From a bacterium (lineage in GTDB: Bacteria; Bacillota; Clostridia; Oscillospirales; Ruminococcaceae): a stretch of DNA of 64,000 bases. Shown piece after piece: positions 8,857-17,460 of this stretch (its first letter is position 1; every line of letters begins with the position of its first letter). The stretch lies in contig SFVK01000001.1 of NCBI GenBank assembly GCA_004561545.1, positions 1 through 64,000 of the forward strand, read 5' to 3'. A model generated the notes under the pieces. That model saw nothing but the letters and a program-made list of their open reading frames with translations, made no database searches and was not told where the DNA came from. Both the position numbers and the translations under genes were made by a program.

Positions 8857-9885
8857 ATGACTGATTATAAAGGCAACCGTTGCCCTGTTTGTGAAAAGAC
8901 ATTCAAAGAAAATGACGATATCGTCGTCTGCCCCGACTGCGGCACCCCCTATCACCGGGAATGCTGGAAAAAGGTGGGCGCCTGTCTGCACGAAGCGGAA
9001 CACGCTGCGGGTTTTGAGTGGACACCGGACAACGTGATCTCCGGCGGGCCGGAGGATCTGGTCTGCCCCAACTGCGGCGCCCACAACCCGCTGGGCGCCA
9101 AATTCTGCAACCACTGCGGGGTCTCGCTGCCGGATCATCCCGACAACGTTCAGCACCGGGAACGCCAGGCCCCGGCCGGCAATGGCCCGGTTTATGCCAA
9201 TCCCAACTACGATGCCAACGCCAACGCCGCACAGCGGCGCAGCAACGAGCCCGGCCCCCATCTGGAGGGCTTTTCCGCCGGGGCGGACGGCAACATCTAC
9301 CGCAAGGAGCTTGGCCCCGAGGACCCCATTGACGGCATCAAGGCCAGGGACTGGTCCACCTATGTGGGGCCGTCCAGCATGTATTATCTGATGCAGTTCT
9401 TCCGCATGCAGGAAACCCGGCGCCGGGTCTGTGTTTCCTTCTCGGCGTTCTTTTTTGGACCGGCGTATTTCTTCTTCCGCAAAATGTGGAAGCAGGGGGC
9501 GTTCTTCGCCCTTTTGGAAATTCTGCTGGCCGTCCCTTCCCTGCTCTATGTGATGGCGGTTTCGGGCGCCGAGTGGATGGTGGGGTTGCCGCTGAGCTGG
9601 ATTCCCACCGCAGCCAACGTCTGTTATGTGCTGAACTGGCTGCAAATGGTGATCCGCAGCCTTTACGCCGTCTACTGGTACAAAGTGGAGAGCAAGCGCC
9701 GCATTGAGAGCATCTATGCCCAGTGCCCCGAGGGGCAGGACCGCAGCGACGCGCTGGCGCTCTGCGGCGGAACCAGCGTGATGGCGGTGGTCATCTATTT
9801 TATTGTCTACATCGTGGCAGCGCTCTTTGCCTCCCGCCTGCTGGGTCCCAACCTGAATGCGGTGCTCTCGATGTTCAGTTTGTAA
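8857..9885 (+). CDS. RING-finger / zinc-ribbon membrane protein, DUF2628-like
   Basis: 342 residues, ATG behind GGAGG. Cys9/Cys12, Cys25/Cys28, His33, Cys36 and Cys43 make a prokaryotic RING-finger-like site. Cys70/73/84/87 make a zinc ribbon (CPNCGAHNPLGAKFCNHCG). A Pro/Asn-rich linker (about 90-160) leads to a C-terminal half with three or four membrane spans starting near residue 190 (FFFGPAYFFFRKMW is typical of DUF2628). The N-terminus is probably cytoplasmic. Function is unknown; such proteins are common in Clostridia and may report envelope state. It precedes the nucleotidyltransferase gene by 18 bp. Confidence 0.75.
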   Translation: MTDYKGNRCPVCEKTFKENDDIVVCPDCGTPYHRECWKKVGACLHEAEHAAGFEWTPDNVISGGPEDLVCPNCGAHNPLGAKFCNHCGVSLPDHPDNVQHRERQAPAGNGPVYANPNYDANANAAQRRSNEPGPHLEGFSAGADGNIYRKELGPEDPIDGIKARDWSTYVGPSSMYYLMQFFRMQETRRRVCVSFSAFFFGPAYFFFRKMWKQGAFFALLEILLAVPSLLYVMAVSGAEWMVGLPLSWIPTAANVCYVLNWLQMVIRSLYAVYWYKVESKRRIESIYAQCPEGQDRSDALALCGGTSVMAVVIYFIVYIVAALFASRLLGPNLNAVLSMFSL

Positions 9886-9903
9886 AAATACTGGAGGATC
9901 AAT

Positions 9904-10833
9904 ATGAAAACTGCACTTGTCATCATGGCCGCCGGGATTGGTTCCCGTTTTGGCGGCGGAATCAAGCAACTGGCCGCGGTCGGCCCCAACGGCGAGATCA
10001 TCATGGATTATTCCATCCACGATGCGATTGAGGCCGGGTTTGACAAAATCGTCTTTATCATCCGCCACGACATCGAGGACGCGTTCAAGGAGGTCATCGG
10101 CAACCGCATTGAGGGCATCTGCGCCGGGCTGGGGGTCGAGATCGCCTATGCCTATCAGGACCTCAACGACATTCCCGCCGGGTATTCGGTTCCTGAGGGC
10201 CGCTCCAAACCCTGGGGCACCGGCCAGGCCGTGCTGGCCTGCAAGGGCATCATCCGGGAGCCTTTTGCCGTCATCAACGCGGACGATTATTATGGCAAGG
10301 AGGCTTTTGTCCAGATTCACAGCTTTTTGCAGGGCTACGATCCCGCCCGGCCGTATGAGCTGAGCATGGCGGGCTTTATCCTTAAGAACACCCTGAGCGA
10401 CAACGGCGCCGTGACCCGCGGCCTGTGCCGGATGAATGACGAGGGATACCTTACCGAGGTGGTGGAAACCTCCGGGATTGAAAAAACCGCCGGCGGCGCG
10501 GCGGCCGGCGGCCGGGCAATTGACCCCGAGAGCCTGGCGTCCATGAATTTCTGGGGCCTGACGCCGGAGTTTGTGGAGCTTTTGGATCGCGGTTTTGCCG
10601 AGTTCTTTGAGAAAACGGTGCCCGGCAATCCGCTCAAGGGGGAGTATCTGCTGCCCATTTACATCGGTGAGCTGCTTCAAAAAAATGCGGTCAGCGTCAA
10701 GGTGCTGCCCAGCCACGACAAATGGTTCGGTGTGACCTATCAGGAGGACAAGCCCGTGGTGATCGAGAGCTTTGCCAAACTGGTGGAAGCCGGCGTTTAC
10801 CGCAGGGATCTGTTCAGCGATCTGAAAAAATAA
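9904..10833 (+). CDS. Sugar-phosphate nucleotidyltransferase family protein
   Basis: 309 residues. The N-terminal AAGIGSRFGGGIKQL is the nucleotide-binding loop of the NTP_transferase fold, with a metal-binding Asp pair in VINADDYYG. Enzymes of this fold join sugar-1-phosphate to NTP. This subfamily lacks the extra C-terminal beta-helix of GlmU/GlgC and its substrate is not settled. It is directly upstream of GalT (204 bp gap) and downstream of the RING protein, so a role in UDP-hexose supply is plausible but inferred. Confidence 0.75.
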   Translation: MKTALVIMAAGIGSRFGGGIKQLAAVGPNGEIIMDYSIHDAIEAGFDKIVFIIRHDIEDAFKEVIGNRIEGICAGLGVEIAYAYQDLNDIPAGYSVPEGRSKPWGTGQAVLACKGIIREPFAVINADDYYGKEAFVQIHSFLQGYDPARPYELSMAGFILKNTLSDNGAVTRGLCRMNDEGYLTEVVETSGIEKTAGGAAAGGRAIDPESLASMNFWGLTPEFVELLDRGFAEFFEKTVPGNPLKGEYLLPIYIGELLQKNAVSVKVLPSHDKWFGVTYQEDKPVVIESFAKLVEAGVYRRDLFSDLKK

Positions 10834-10970
10834 GTATGGAACCTGAGGGGGGAGTACGCAGAACGGAACATAAGGGGAAAGGTTTCGCCTGTGCGGGTCG
10901 CCGCAAAACGTCCGGTCTGCCGCTTCCCCCTTTGTTGGCCGGCTGGCCTTTTGGTTGAATTCTGCAAAAG

Positions 10971-10989
10971 CATGGGATTTTGTCCCATG
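10971..10989. promoter_or_regulatory. Inverted repeat upstream of galT, candidate operator
   Basis: CATGGGA, 5-nt spacer, TCCCATG, perfect. It lies 48 bp before the galT start and just upstream of a TAAAAT (11001-11006) that could be a -10 box. It could be a repressor site or a small leader hairpin. Confidence 0.35.
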
Positions 10990-11037
10990 GAAAGCGAGGG
11001 TAAAATGCGGTATCGTAAAGATAGGAGGGATGTACCC

Positions 11038-12630
11038 ATGGCGAAAAAAAAGATGCAAGCCCTGAATGTTTCTGAACTGACCCCCGAGCAGCGCGACGCC
11101 GCTCTGGCCCTGGATGTGGAGCGGCTGCTGCGCTTTGGCCGCAAGCACAAACTGATCCGGGCGCTGGATGATATTGTGGCCCGCAACACCCTGCTGGATC
11201 TGTTGGCGCTGAGCGAACCCAGCGGGGAAAAAGTTCCCAGGGAGGACCTTGACACCCCCGCCGCCCTGCTGGACGAGATGGTGGAGCTGGCGGCAGCCAA
11301 AGGCCTTTTTGACGGCTCGGTCCCCCAGTACCGCATCAATTTTGAGACCCGCATCATGGGTGCCCTGATGCCCCGGGAAAGCGAAGTCTGCAAAAAGTTC
11401 AAAAAGCTGTACGCCAAAAAAGGACCCGAGGCGGCGACCGACTGGTTCTATGACCTGTGCGTGGTGTCCAACTACATCCGCACCGCACAGATTGCCAGGA
11501 ACATCCAGTGGAACACCGCCACCCCCTACGGCGAGCTGGAAATCACCATCAACCTGACCAAACCGGAGAAGGACCCCAAGGTGATTGCCATGGAGCGCCT
11601 GCAGCCCGCGGCCAGTTATCCCAAGTGTATGCTCTGCAAGGAGAACATCGGCTACGCCGGGCGCATCAACTTTCCGGCCCGGCAGACCCACCGCATCGTC
11701 CCCCTCAATCTGGCGGGCGAGCCCTTCTATCTGCAGTACAGCCCCTACGCTTACTTTCATGAGCACTGCATCATCCTGCATGACAGCCACAGGCCCATGG
11801 AGATGGACCGCAACACGCTGGCCCAGATTTTTGACTTTGTCTCCCAGTTTCCCCACTACACCTGCGGGTCCAACGCCGATCTGCCCATCGTGGGCGGCAG
11901 CATCCTGAGCCACAGCCATTTCCAGGGCGGACGCTATGTGTTCCCCATGCAGAAAGCGGACATCGCCGTGGCGCTGCGGGACCCGCGCTACCCCAATGTG
12001 CGGGCCGGCATTCTGAACTGGCCGGTCTCGGCCATCCGCCTTGTGGGGCGCAGCTCCCAGCAGGTGCAGAACGTGGCCAACAACATTCTGACCGCCTGGC
12101 GGGAATATTCGGATGAGAGTGTGGGCATTCTGGCTTACAGCGGCGACACCCCCCACAACACCGTCACCCCCATCCTGCACTGCGATGAGAAGGACGGCTA
12201 CATTCTGGACCTGGCGCTGCGCAACAACCGCACCAGCGAGGAGTACCCCGACGGAATCTTCCATCCCCACAAAGAGTACCACAACATCAAAAAGGAAAAC
12301 ATCGGCCTGATCGAGGTCATGGGCCTGGCCATTCTTCCCGCCCGCCTCAAGGATCAGAGCGCTGCCATTGCGGACATTCTGACCGGTGCGGCGCCCAACA
12401 CCAGCCGCGAGGCGGGCAGCCCGCTGGCCGTTCATGCCGACTGGATCGACGGGCTGATCAAAAAGTACGGCACCGGCATGGAGCGCGCCGCCGCCGAGGC
12501 CGCCCTGCGGGATGAGATCGGCATGGTGTTCAGCCATGTGCTGGAGAACGCCGGTGTGTTCAAGCAGGATGAGGCGGGGCAGGCCGCTTTCCTGAGATTT
12601 GCCGCCTCGGTGGGCTTCAAAAAATGTTGA
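11038..12630 (+). CDS. galT: UDP-glucose--hexose-1-phosphate uridylyltransferase, type II
   Basis: 530 residues from ATG 11038 behind AGGAGGG. It belongs to the longer Firmicute form of GalT, with the uridylylation-site region at ILSHSHFQGG (the HxHxQ catalytic motif) and YAYFHEHCIILHDSHRPM. It swaps UDP between glucose and galactose in the Leloir pathway. Neither galK nor galE is adjacent; the upstream nucleotidyltransferase is the only sugar partner here. Its stop codon lies inside the -35 box of the rpsF promoter. Confidence 0.92.
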   Translation: MAKKKMQALNVSELTPEQRDAALALDVERLLRFGRKHKLIRALDDIVARNTLLDLLALSEPSGEKVPREDLDTPAALLDEMVELAAAKGLFDGSVPQYRINFETRIMGALMPRESEVCKKFKKLYAKKGPEAATDWFYDLCVVSNYIRTAQIARNIQWNTATPYGELEITINLTKPEKDPKVIAMERLQPAASYPKCMLCKENIGYAGRINFPARQTHRIVPLNLAGEPFYLQYSPYAYFHEHCIILHDSHRPMEMDRNTLAQIFDFVSQFPHYTCGSNADLPIVGGSILSHSHFQGGRYVFPMQKADIAVALRDPRYPNVRAGILNWPVSAIRLVGRSSQQVQNVANNILTAWREYSDESVGILAYSGDTPHNTVTPILHCDEKDGYILDLALRNNRTSEEYPDGIFHPHKEYHNIKKENIGLIEVMGLAILPARLKDQSAAIADILTGAAPNTSREAGSPLAVHADWIDGLIKKYGTGMERAAAEAALRDEIGMVFSHVLENAGVFKQDEAGQAAFLRFAASVGFKKC

Positions 12631-12655
12631 CAAGTCTCTGATTTGTTGATATAAT
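12627..12655 (+). promoter_or_regulatory. Consensus promoter of rpsF-ssb-rpsR
   Basis: TTGACA (12627-12632), exactly 17 bp, TATAAT (12650-12655): a full match to the sigma-A consensus. The galT TGA stop is embedded in the -35 hexamer. Confidence 0.92.
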
Positions 12656-12687
12656 AAATTGCTGTGCTGAATAAGCGCAGATTCCTT

Positions 12688-12709
12688 GCCCTTTCCCGGG
12701 GGGAAGGGC
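12688..12709 (+). promoter_or_regulatory. Leader hairpin before rpsF, candidate S6:S18 site
   Basis: GCCCTT / AAGGGC stem closing a C- and G-rich loop in the 5' leader. An S6:S18-binding leader is known before rpsF in many bacteria and uses a CCG element in a comparable place. I see a CCCGG here but have not shown the full motif. Confidence 0.35.
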
Positions 12710-12737
12710 CTAATGTCCAAAAGGAGGTGCACAGAAA

Positions 12738-13022
12738 ATGGCTAAGTACGAAACCATGATGGTTACCAGTTCCGCTCTGGATGAGGAGGCTTCCGCCGCT
12801 CTGATCGGCAAGTTCAAGTCCCTGATCGAGGCGAACGGTACGATCGATTCTGTCGACGATTGGGGCAAGCGCCGTCTTGCCTACCCCATCAACGATGAGA
12901 CCGAGGGCGTCTACACGGTGATCAAGTTCACCAGTGAGCCGTCTTTCCCGGCTGAGCTGGACCGTATCTACAAGATCACGGAAGGCGTTCTCCGCAGCAT
13001 TATCGTTGCTGAGGAGGAGTAA
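12738..13022 (+). CDS. rpsF: 30S ribosomal protein S6
   Basis: 94 residues. MAKYETMMVTSSALDEEA, the central DDWGKRRLAYPINDETEG and the acidic ending EEE are typical of S6, which pairs with S18 on the 30S platform. It is the first gene of the conserved rpsF-ssb-rpsR operon, with AAGGAGGTG upstream. Confidence 0.98.
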   Translation: MAKYETMMVTSSALDEEASAALIGKFKSLIEANGTIDSVDDWGKRRLAYPINDETEGVYTVIKFTSEPSFPAELDRIYKITEGVLRSIIVAEEE

Positions 13023-13062
13023 TTGCATCTGCAATTGCATGAGGGTTTGAGTGAGGTAAACT

Positions 13063-13548
13063 ATGCTGAATGTTGTTGCTATCATGGGCCGCCTTGTGGC
13101 GGACCCCCAGCTGCGCCAGACAAACACCGGCAAAAATGTGGCGTCGTTCCGCATTGCCTGTGACCGCGGGCGCAAGGACGCCAACGGGCAGTTCCAGGCC
13201 GATTTCTTTGACGTTGTCGCCTGGGATCGTTCCGCTGAGTTTGTCTGCCGCTATTTCCAGAAGGGTTCTCTGATCGCCATTGACGGCCGTCTGCAGAGCC
13301 GCAATTATCAGGACAAGAACGGCAACAACCGCACGGCCATCGAGATCGTGGCATCCAACATCAACTTTGCCGCGCCCAAATCCCAGAACCCCGTCGCGTC
13401 TGGCATGGGTGCGCCTGCCTACGGCAATCCCGCACCCGCTCCGGCAGAATATGCCCGTCCCGCCGCACAGCCCGCCGCCCCCGCCTATTCTGCGGGCAGC
13501 AACGATGACTTTGCGCTGATCGAGGATGAGGGCGACCTGCCGTTCTAA
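13063..13548 (+). CDS. ssb: Single-stranded DNA-binding protein
   Basis: 161 residues. An N-terminal OB fold (MLNVVAIMGRLVADPQLRQT; FDVVAWDRSAEFVCRY) spans residues 1-110. A Pro/Ala-rich linker follows, ending in the acidic tip EDEGDLPF that recruits repair and replication partners. Its position between rpsF and rpsR marks it as the main replicative SSB. Confidence 0.97.
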   Translation: MLNVVAIMGRLVADPQLRQTNTGKNVASFRIACDRGRKDANGQFQADFFDVVAWDRSAEFVCRYFQKGSLIAIDGRLQSRNYQDKNGNNRTAIEIVASNINFAAPKSQNPVASGMGAPAYGNPAPAPAEYARPAAQPAAPAYSAGSNDDFALIEDEGDLPF

Positions 13549-13591
13549 ACATCGATCTGACCAAAATAACCTGTAAGGAGGTAACTGGATC

Positions 13592-13834
13592 ATGGCTATG
13601 GATCGTTCTTCCCGTCCCATGCATCGTGGCCGCAAGAAGGTTTGCAGCTTCTGCGTGGATCGTATCGACCACATCGATTACAAGGATCTGCCCCGCCTGC
13701 GCAAATATGTGAGCGAGCGCTCCAAGATCATTCCCCGCCGCGTGACCGGCACCTGCGCTTATCATCAGCGCGAGCTGACCGTTGCCATCAAGCGCGCCCG
13801 TTATATGGCTCTGATGCCCTATGTGAGCGATTGA
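13592..13834 (+). CDS. rpsR: 30S ribosomal protein S18 (Cys-containing form)
   Basis: 80 residues. [17 protein letters not shown] and the ending [18 protein letters not shown] identify S18. A CxxC (CSFC) plus a later Cys and His (GTCAYHQ) suggest the zinc-binding variant. It is the last gene of the operon, followed by a strong terminator. Confidence 0.97.
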   Translation: MAMDRSSRPMHRGRKKVCSFCVDRIDHIDYKDLPRLRKYVSERSKIIPRRVTGTCAYHQRELTVAIKRARYMALMPYVSD

Positions 13835-13861
13835 TTTGACGGATTTTTACTTGTAAGCCAT

Positions 13862-13902
13862 CCCCGCTTTGTGCCATCCGGCACGGAGCGGGGTTCTTTT
13901 TT
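13862..13902 (+). terminator. Terminator of rpsF-ssb-rpsR
   Basis: CCCCGCT..GTGCC, loop ATCC, GGCAC..AGCGGGG, then TTCTTTTTT. Confidence 0.9.
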
Positions 13903-13918
13903 GCCCGCCGGATGCAAA

Positions 13919-13954
13919 ATCCCCGCAACACCGCTTGTGCGGCGCTGCGGGGAT
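13919..13954 (-). terminator. Terminator of the PASTA protein gene
   Basis: ATCCCCGCA / TGCGGGGAT with an inner CCGC/GCGG pair. It is followed on the minus strand by TTTTGC and lies 20 bp beyond the stop. Confidence 0.75.
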
Positions 13955-13973
13955 AAATGGGATTTTGCGGGTT

Positions 13974-15623
13974 TTATTCTGCCCCGGACGCATCCGGCTC
14001 CGATGTGGCAGAATCCATGCCTGCGGAGTCGGCGGGGTCCTCATCGGCAGCGGAGGTGTTGGCCCGTGTCCCGGCGATATAGACCGTGACCACTGTCTTG
14101 CCGGCGTCAAATTTGGTGCCGGTAATCACGTCGCACTTGGCCACGCAGTATTCGGCATACTGCCCATCGTTCTCCATGATTTCCATGCGGTACTGAATCC
14201 CGGCAGCATCCAGCTGCTTGGCCGCGTTCTCCTGGGTAAAGCCGATGATATCCGGCATTTCCACCAGCATGGGGCCTTTGCTGACCACAATCTGAAGGAT
14301 GGGATTTTCCTCGGTCTGGAGGGTTCCCGCCACGGGACTCTGGCTGATGACGCAGCCGCTGGGCACGGTGGACGAATATTCCTCGGTCATGACGATGCGG
14401 TACCCGGCATAGAGGTCGCTGTTCTTAATCTCGCTCTGGTAGCGCTTGCCCACCAGGTCCGGGTAAACCTCCACGTCGGCCTCCGCGCTGCTCTGGCCGG
14501 AAGCCGGTGCAGTGGCGGCGGGTTCCGGCAGATCCTCCCCGGTGGTTCCCTTCATCAGGCTCCACATCAGCAGGGCCGCCAGCACAAAGATTACCACCAG
14601 GGAAGCCGCCAAAATTTTCCTGGTCGAGACCTGATTCTCCCCTTTTTCAAACATGGCGTTGGCCACATTGGGGTCGGTGAGGGCGCTCATCAGCTCCGGC
14701 ACCGTCTGCATCCGGCGGGCAGGGTCCAGACGCATGGCGCAGGACAGCACCTGGGAGAAAAAGGTCGGCACACCGGATTCCAGGCTGTGGGCGGATTCCA
14801 GGCTGTCCTTGACCTTGCGCTGGGGCGCCGCCACCGGCGTCTGGCCGGTGACCAGGCGGTAGGTCACGGCCGCCAGGGCGTAGACATCGGTATAGCGTCC
14901 CGAAAACTCCGCCGCCGAATACTGCTCCGGCGCGGCGTAACCGGGATAGAGCTGGCTTTTCAGCTCGCTGCCGGCGGTGCGCAGCGCCAGCGTGCCGTAG
15001 CCGGTCAGCCGGGCACTGCCGTCGATGGGCAGAAGAATGTTGTCCGGGCAGATGCCGCGGTGGATCAGCCCCGCTTTGTGGAGCTCCGCCACCCCTTCCA
15101 TGACCGGCTGGAGCAGGGTGCGTGCCTCGGCGGGGGTCAGGTTGCGGGAGCGCAGACCCAGATAGTGGGTCAGCGTCATGCCCTTGGGGTTTTCCTCCAC
15201 CGCATAGACGGTGTTGTTCTCCTCCCTCACATCCAGAATCTGGGAAAGACCGGTGGCGGGGGTCAGCCGGTGCAGGTCGTCATAGAGATCCTTGAAATCC
15301 ATGCGGCTGGTCTTGAAGAGAACCTCCCTGCCCTCCTTGGGCATCAGGGCGCCGTCGGGGGCGCGGCCGTTGCACAGTGTGACGGGGAAATACTCCTTGA
15401 TGAGCACAAAGCGCTTTTCGGCGTTCTCCACGCCGCGGTAGCACAAGCCGTCGCCGTCGGCGCTCTGGTAATCCCCCACCGTATAGCGCCCCGCCAGCTG
15501 GGTGCCCAGCGGCAGCGCGCCCTCAGGGTTATGGTTTTCAAGGCTCTTTCCGCAGGAGGGGCAATCCCCATGGTACCCCTCCACAGGCTCCAGGCAGTGG
15601 GGGCAAAGAAACTGGTTTGACAT
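13974..15623 (-). CDS. PASTA-domain protein with degenerate Ser/Thr kinase domain (probable pseudokinase)
   Basis: 549 residues. Zinc ribbon (Cys7/10/21/24), kinase fold about 45-320, one membrane span about 337-358, and two extracellular PASTA repeats (about 387-449 and 453-519) with an acidic tail. The family's active members carry a Gly-rich loop, an HRD motif and a DFG motif. Here the Gly loop is unrecognisable (GDYQSADGDG), HRD is HRG (188-190) and DFG is GYG (208-210). The ATP lysine Lys76 (LIKEYFP), APE (231-233) and the DVYALAAVTYRLVTG helix remain. Loss of both aspartates predicts no phosphotransfer. The PASTA part would still sense muropeptides or lipid II, so a scaffold or allosteric role is likely. 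Confidence 0.85.
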   Translation of the reverse strand: MSNQFLCPHCLEPVEGYHGDCPSCGKSLENHNPEGALPLGTQLAGRYTVGDYQSADGDGLCYRGVENAEKRFVLIKEYFPVTLCNGRAPDGALMPKEGREVLFKTSRMDFKDLYDDLHRLTPATGLSQILDVREENNTVYAVEENPKGMTLTHYLGLRSRNLTPAEARTLLQPVMEGVAELHKAGLIHRGICPDNILLPIDGSARLTGYGTLALRTAGSELKSQLYPGYAAPEQYSAAEFSGRYTDVYALAAVTYRLVTGQTPVAAPQRKVKDSLESAHSLESGVPTFFSQVLSCAMRLDPARRMQTVPELMSALTDPNVANAMFEKGENQVSTRKILAASLVVIFVLAALLMWSLMKGTTGEDLPEPAATAPASGQSSAEADVEVYPDLVGKRYQSEIKNSDLYAGYRIVMTEEYSSTVPSGCVISQSPVAGTLQTEENPILQIVVSKGPMLVEMPDIIGFTQENAAKQLDAAGIQYRMEIMENDGQYAEYCVAKCDVITGTKFDAGKTVVTVYIAGTRANTSAADEDPADSAGMDSATSEPDASGAE

Positions 15624-15679
15624 GAAGGAATTCTCCTTAATCTATCGCTTTTCGGACGGAGAAGGCGATTCATTTTCCG

Positions 15680-16819
15680 TTAAATCATGACAACTGCCCC
15701 ATAAAACCACTTGAGTGTTCCGGCAATTCCCAGAATGAAAAGGAATATCGCCCACATGATCTTTTCCAGAGTGCTTTTCTCTTTCAGAGCGTTGGACGTT
15801 TCCATTAGAATCGGAAAGGAACAAACCGTATACCGCGCCATCCCCGCGACAGAAGTGCTCAGTGGGATCAGAACAAATAAAAGGGAAAGCACGCCTTCTG
15901 GCCGACGGCGCATGATCTGGCGCAGACTCAGATAAAGCGCTACCAGCGCAAAAATCGCCAAAATAAAATCCGGGGAATCCAAGGCCAACAGCCCCTGGAA
16001 AAGATGCTCCAACGGGTTGCCCGGCGTCCGTCCCCATGCCTTTTCGACATGCAGAAACGCCATTCCATCCCCTACCAGGCCATCGAGATATCGCATATAA
16101 AGGAAGAACCCCATTGGGATCAGGCAGGTTCCCAAAATCAAAGCAGGCCTTTCAAAAAGCCAGGCAAAAAGTCCCCTTATGCTTCTTGTTTCTTTCTGCG
16201 CAAAATATTGCTGCAAACAATAAAACGGGATGACAAACACCAAAAAAATTCCCAGGTTCCGTGTCGCGCTCAAAAGAGCACCGCAAATTCCCATTAAAAT
16301 CCAGTGCTTTTTGTACATACAGTAGAGAGCCGCACAAAGAAGAAACGCAAAACAGGCTTCTGTATATAGAGTCGAATAGATAAAATTATAATGTCCAAAA
16401 TTGAGCAAGAGCATAAAAATAATGGCCTGCTGTCTTCCTCCATCCAATTCAATGCAGAACTTGGCGCCCAACCATGTGAGCAGAAAGAGGAATCCTGTAT
16501 TCATCAGGGAACCGGCAACCCGAAGAGGAAGACCTGTCACCTGACAGACCAGCCGCTCAAGCAGGGGAACCAGAGGGAAAAACGCCCATGACGCCTGACC
16601 ATTCATCGCCAGCGAATCATCTGTAGGATAGCCGTTTTCCACAATGGTGGAATACCAGCCACAGTCCCACTGAAACAGCGCGCTGAAAAGTCCCTGATCG
16701 CTCCCGGTTTCATTTTTCCAGTACCAGTAAACCGCAGCCAGCACAAGACGGGACGCCACGACCACAATCAATGCAATCAGGCAAAGCGGAATATTTTTGG
16801 CAGACTTTTGCTCTTTCAA
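15680..16819 (-). CDS. PIG-V-like integral membrane mannosyltransferase
   Basis: 379 residues with about eight to ten membrane spans. An early acidic loop motif WDCGWYSTIVENGYP is followed by FFPLVPL and later SATRNLGI and AGMARYTVCSFP. This pattern is that of the GT-C PIG-V family, which transfers mannose from polyprenyl-phosphate-mannose on the outer face. The donor and acceptor in this organism are unknown. The gene is visibly more A+T-rich than its neighbours and overlaps the upstream gene's stop by 4 bp, so the pair was probably acquired together. Confidence 0.7.
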   Translation of the reverse strand: MKEQKSAKNIPLCLIALIVVVASRLVLAAVYWYWKNETGSDQGLFSALFQWDCGWYSTIVENGYPTDDSLAMNGQASWAFFPLVPLLERLVCQVTGLPLRVAGSLMNTGFLFLLTWLGAKFCIELDGGRQQAIIFMLLLNFGHYNFIYSTLYTEACFAFLLCAALYCMYKKHWILMGICGALLSATRNLGIFLVFVIPFYCLQQYFAQKETRSIRGLFAWLFERPALILGTCLIPMGFFLYMRYLDGLVGDGMAFLHVEKAWGRTPGNPLEHLFQGLLALDSPDFILAIFALVALYLSLRQIMRRRPEGVLSLLFVLIPLSTSVAGMARYTVCSFPILMETSNALKEKSTLEKIMWAIFLFILGIAGTLKWFYGAVVMI

Positions 16820-17406
16820 CGGAACGTCACCTCCCGGATCGGGAGCGGCGTTTCCACGTCGCCGCCCAACACAAGAACCAATCTCAGTCTTTCATTTGTT
16901 TCCTGAGGAGCCGGGATGGGAAAAACAACGGATTTGGGTGTCTCGTCCAGCTTCACAAAAGCAAGCTTCTCATCGCCAGAAAAAAATGTTACTTCCCCTC
17001 CCGGTTGTTCCGGTTCAAAAACAAATTCCGCCTCATAATCCACACCGGGTTCCAGCTCAAACATCAGATCTGATTGCCAGGCGTTAATGCAGTATCCGAC
17101 CCCATCCACGTAGGTCCATTCACTGCTTTCGTCATAAGGGAAATCTTCTGAAAAACAAAAGTGTCCAACGATCTGATCATCGGCGGGCGTTTGTGAATCA
17201 AAATGGAGTGTCTTCCCTCTTTGAACCGTGATTCCATTTTGACCTGCCCAACTGTACAATCCCTCTTCCAGATAAAATTGTCTGTATCCGTTCCCCGGAT
17301 GAGGATTCAGTCCCTGGATCAGCGTCACGATATAAAAGCTGACGAGAAGAGCTGACACAATACAGCTCAATACCGTAAACAGTGATCGAACTCGTTTCAT
17401 TTTCAT
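16816..17406 (-). CDS. Hypothetical membrane-anchored extracellular protein
   Basis: 196 residues from ATG 17406 (AGGG 5 nt upstream; an in-frame GTG lies 6 nt earlier). One N-terminal membrane anchor (residues about 10-30, SLFTVLSCIVSALLVSFYIV) is followed by an extracellular beta-rich domain rich in Asp/Glu and aromatic residues. No known family is recognised. Its 4-bp overlap with the mannosyltransferase gene suggests that it supports that enzyme or its product. Composition is A+T-rich like its partner. Confidence 0.65.
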   Translation of the reverse strand: MKMKRVRSLFTVLSCIVSALLVSFYIVTLIQGLNPHPGNGYRQFYLEEGLYSWAGQNGITVQRGKTLHFDSQTPADDQIVGHFCFSEDFPYDESSEWTYVDGVGYCINAWQSDLMFELEPGVDYEAEFVFEPEQPGGEVTFFSGDEKLAFVKLDETPKSVVFPIPAPQETNERLRLVLVLGGDVETPLPIREVTFR

Positions 17407-17420
17407 ATTCACCCTACAAA

Positions 17421-17453
17421 AAAAGCAATTCGCCTTTCTTGTGAATTGCTTTT
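17421..17453 (-). terminator. Terminator of yebC
   Basis: AAAAGCAATTC, 12-nt loop, GAATTGCTTTT. It is U-tailed in either direction and lies 8 bp beyond the yebC stop. Confidence 0.85.
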
Positions 17454-17460
17454 GTGTTCG

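Noticed and set aside
8761..12732. A 1323-codon open frame on the minus strand, antisense to the RING, nucleotidyltransferase and galT genes
   Set aside because: It mirrors three well-supported genes, has no domain I recognise and no ribosome site. G+C-rich codon bias leaves the opposite strand open.
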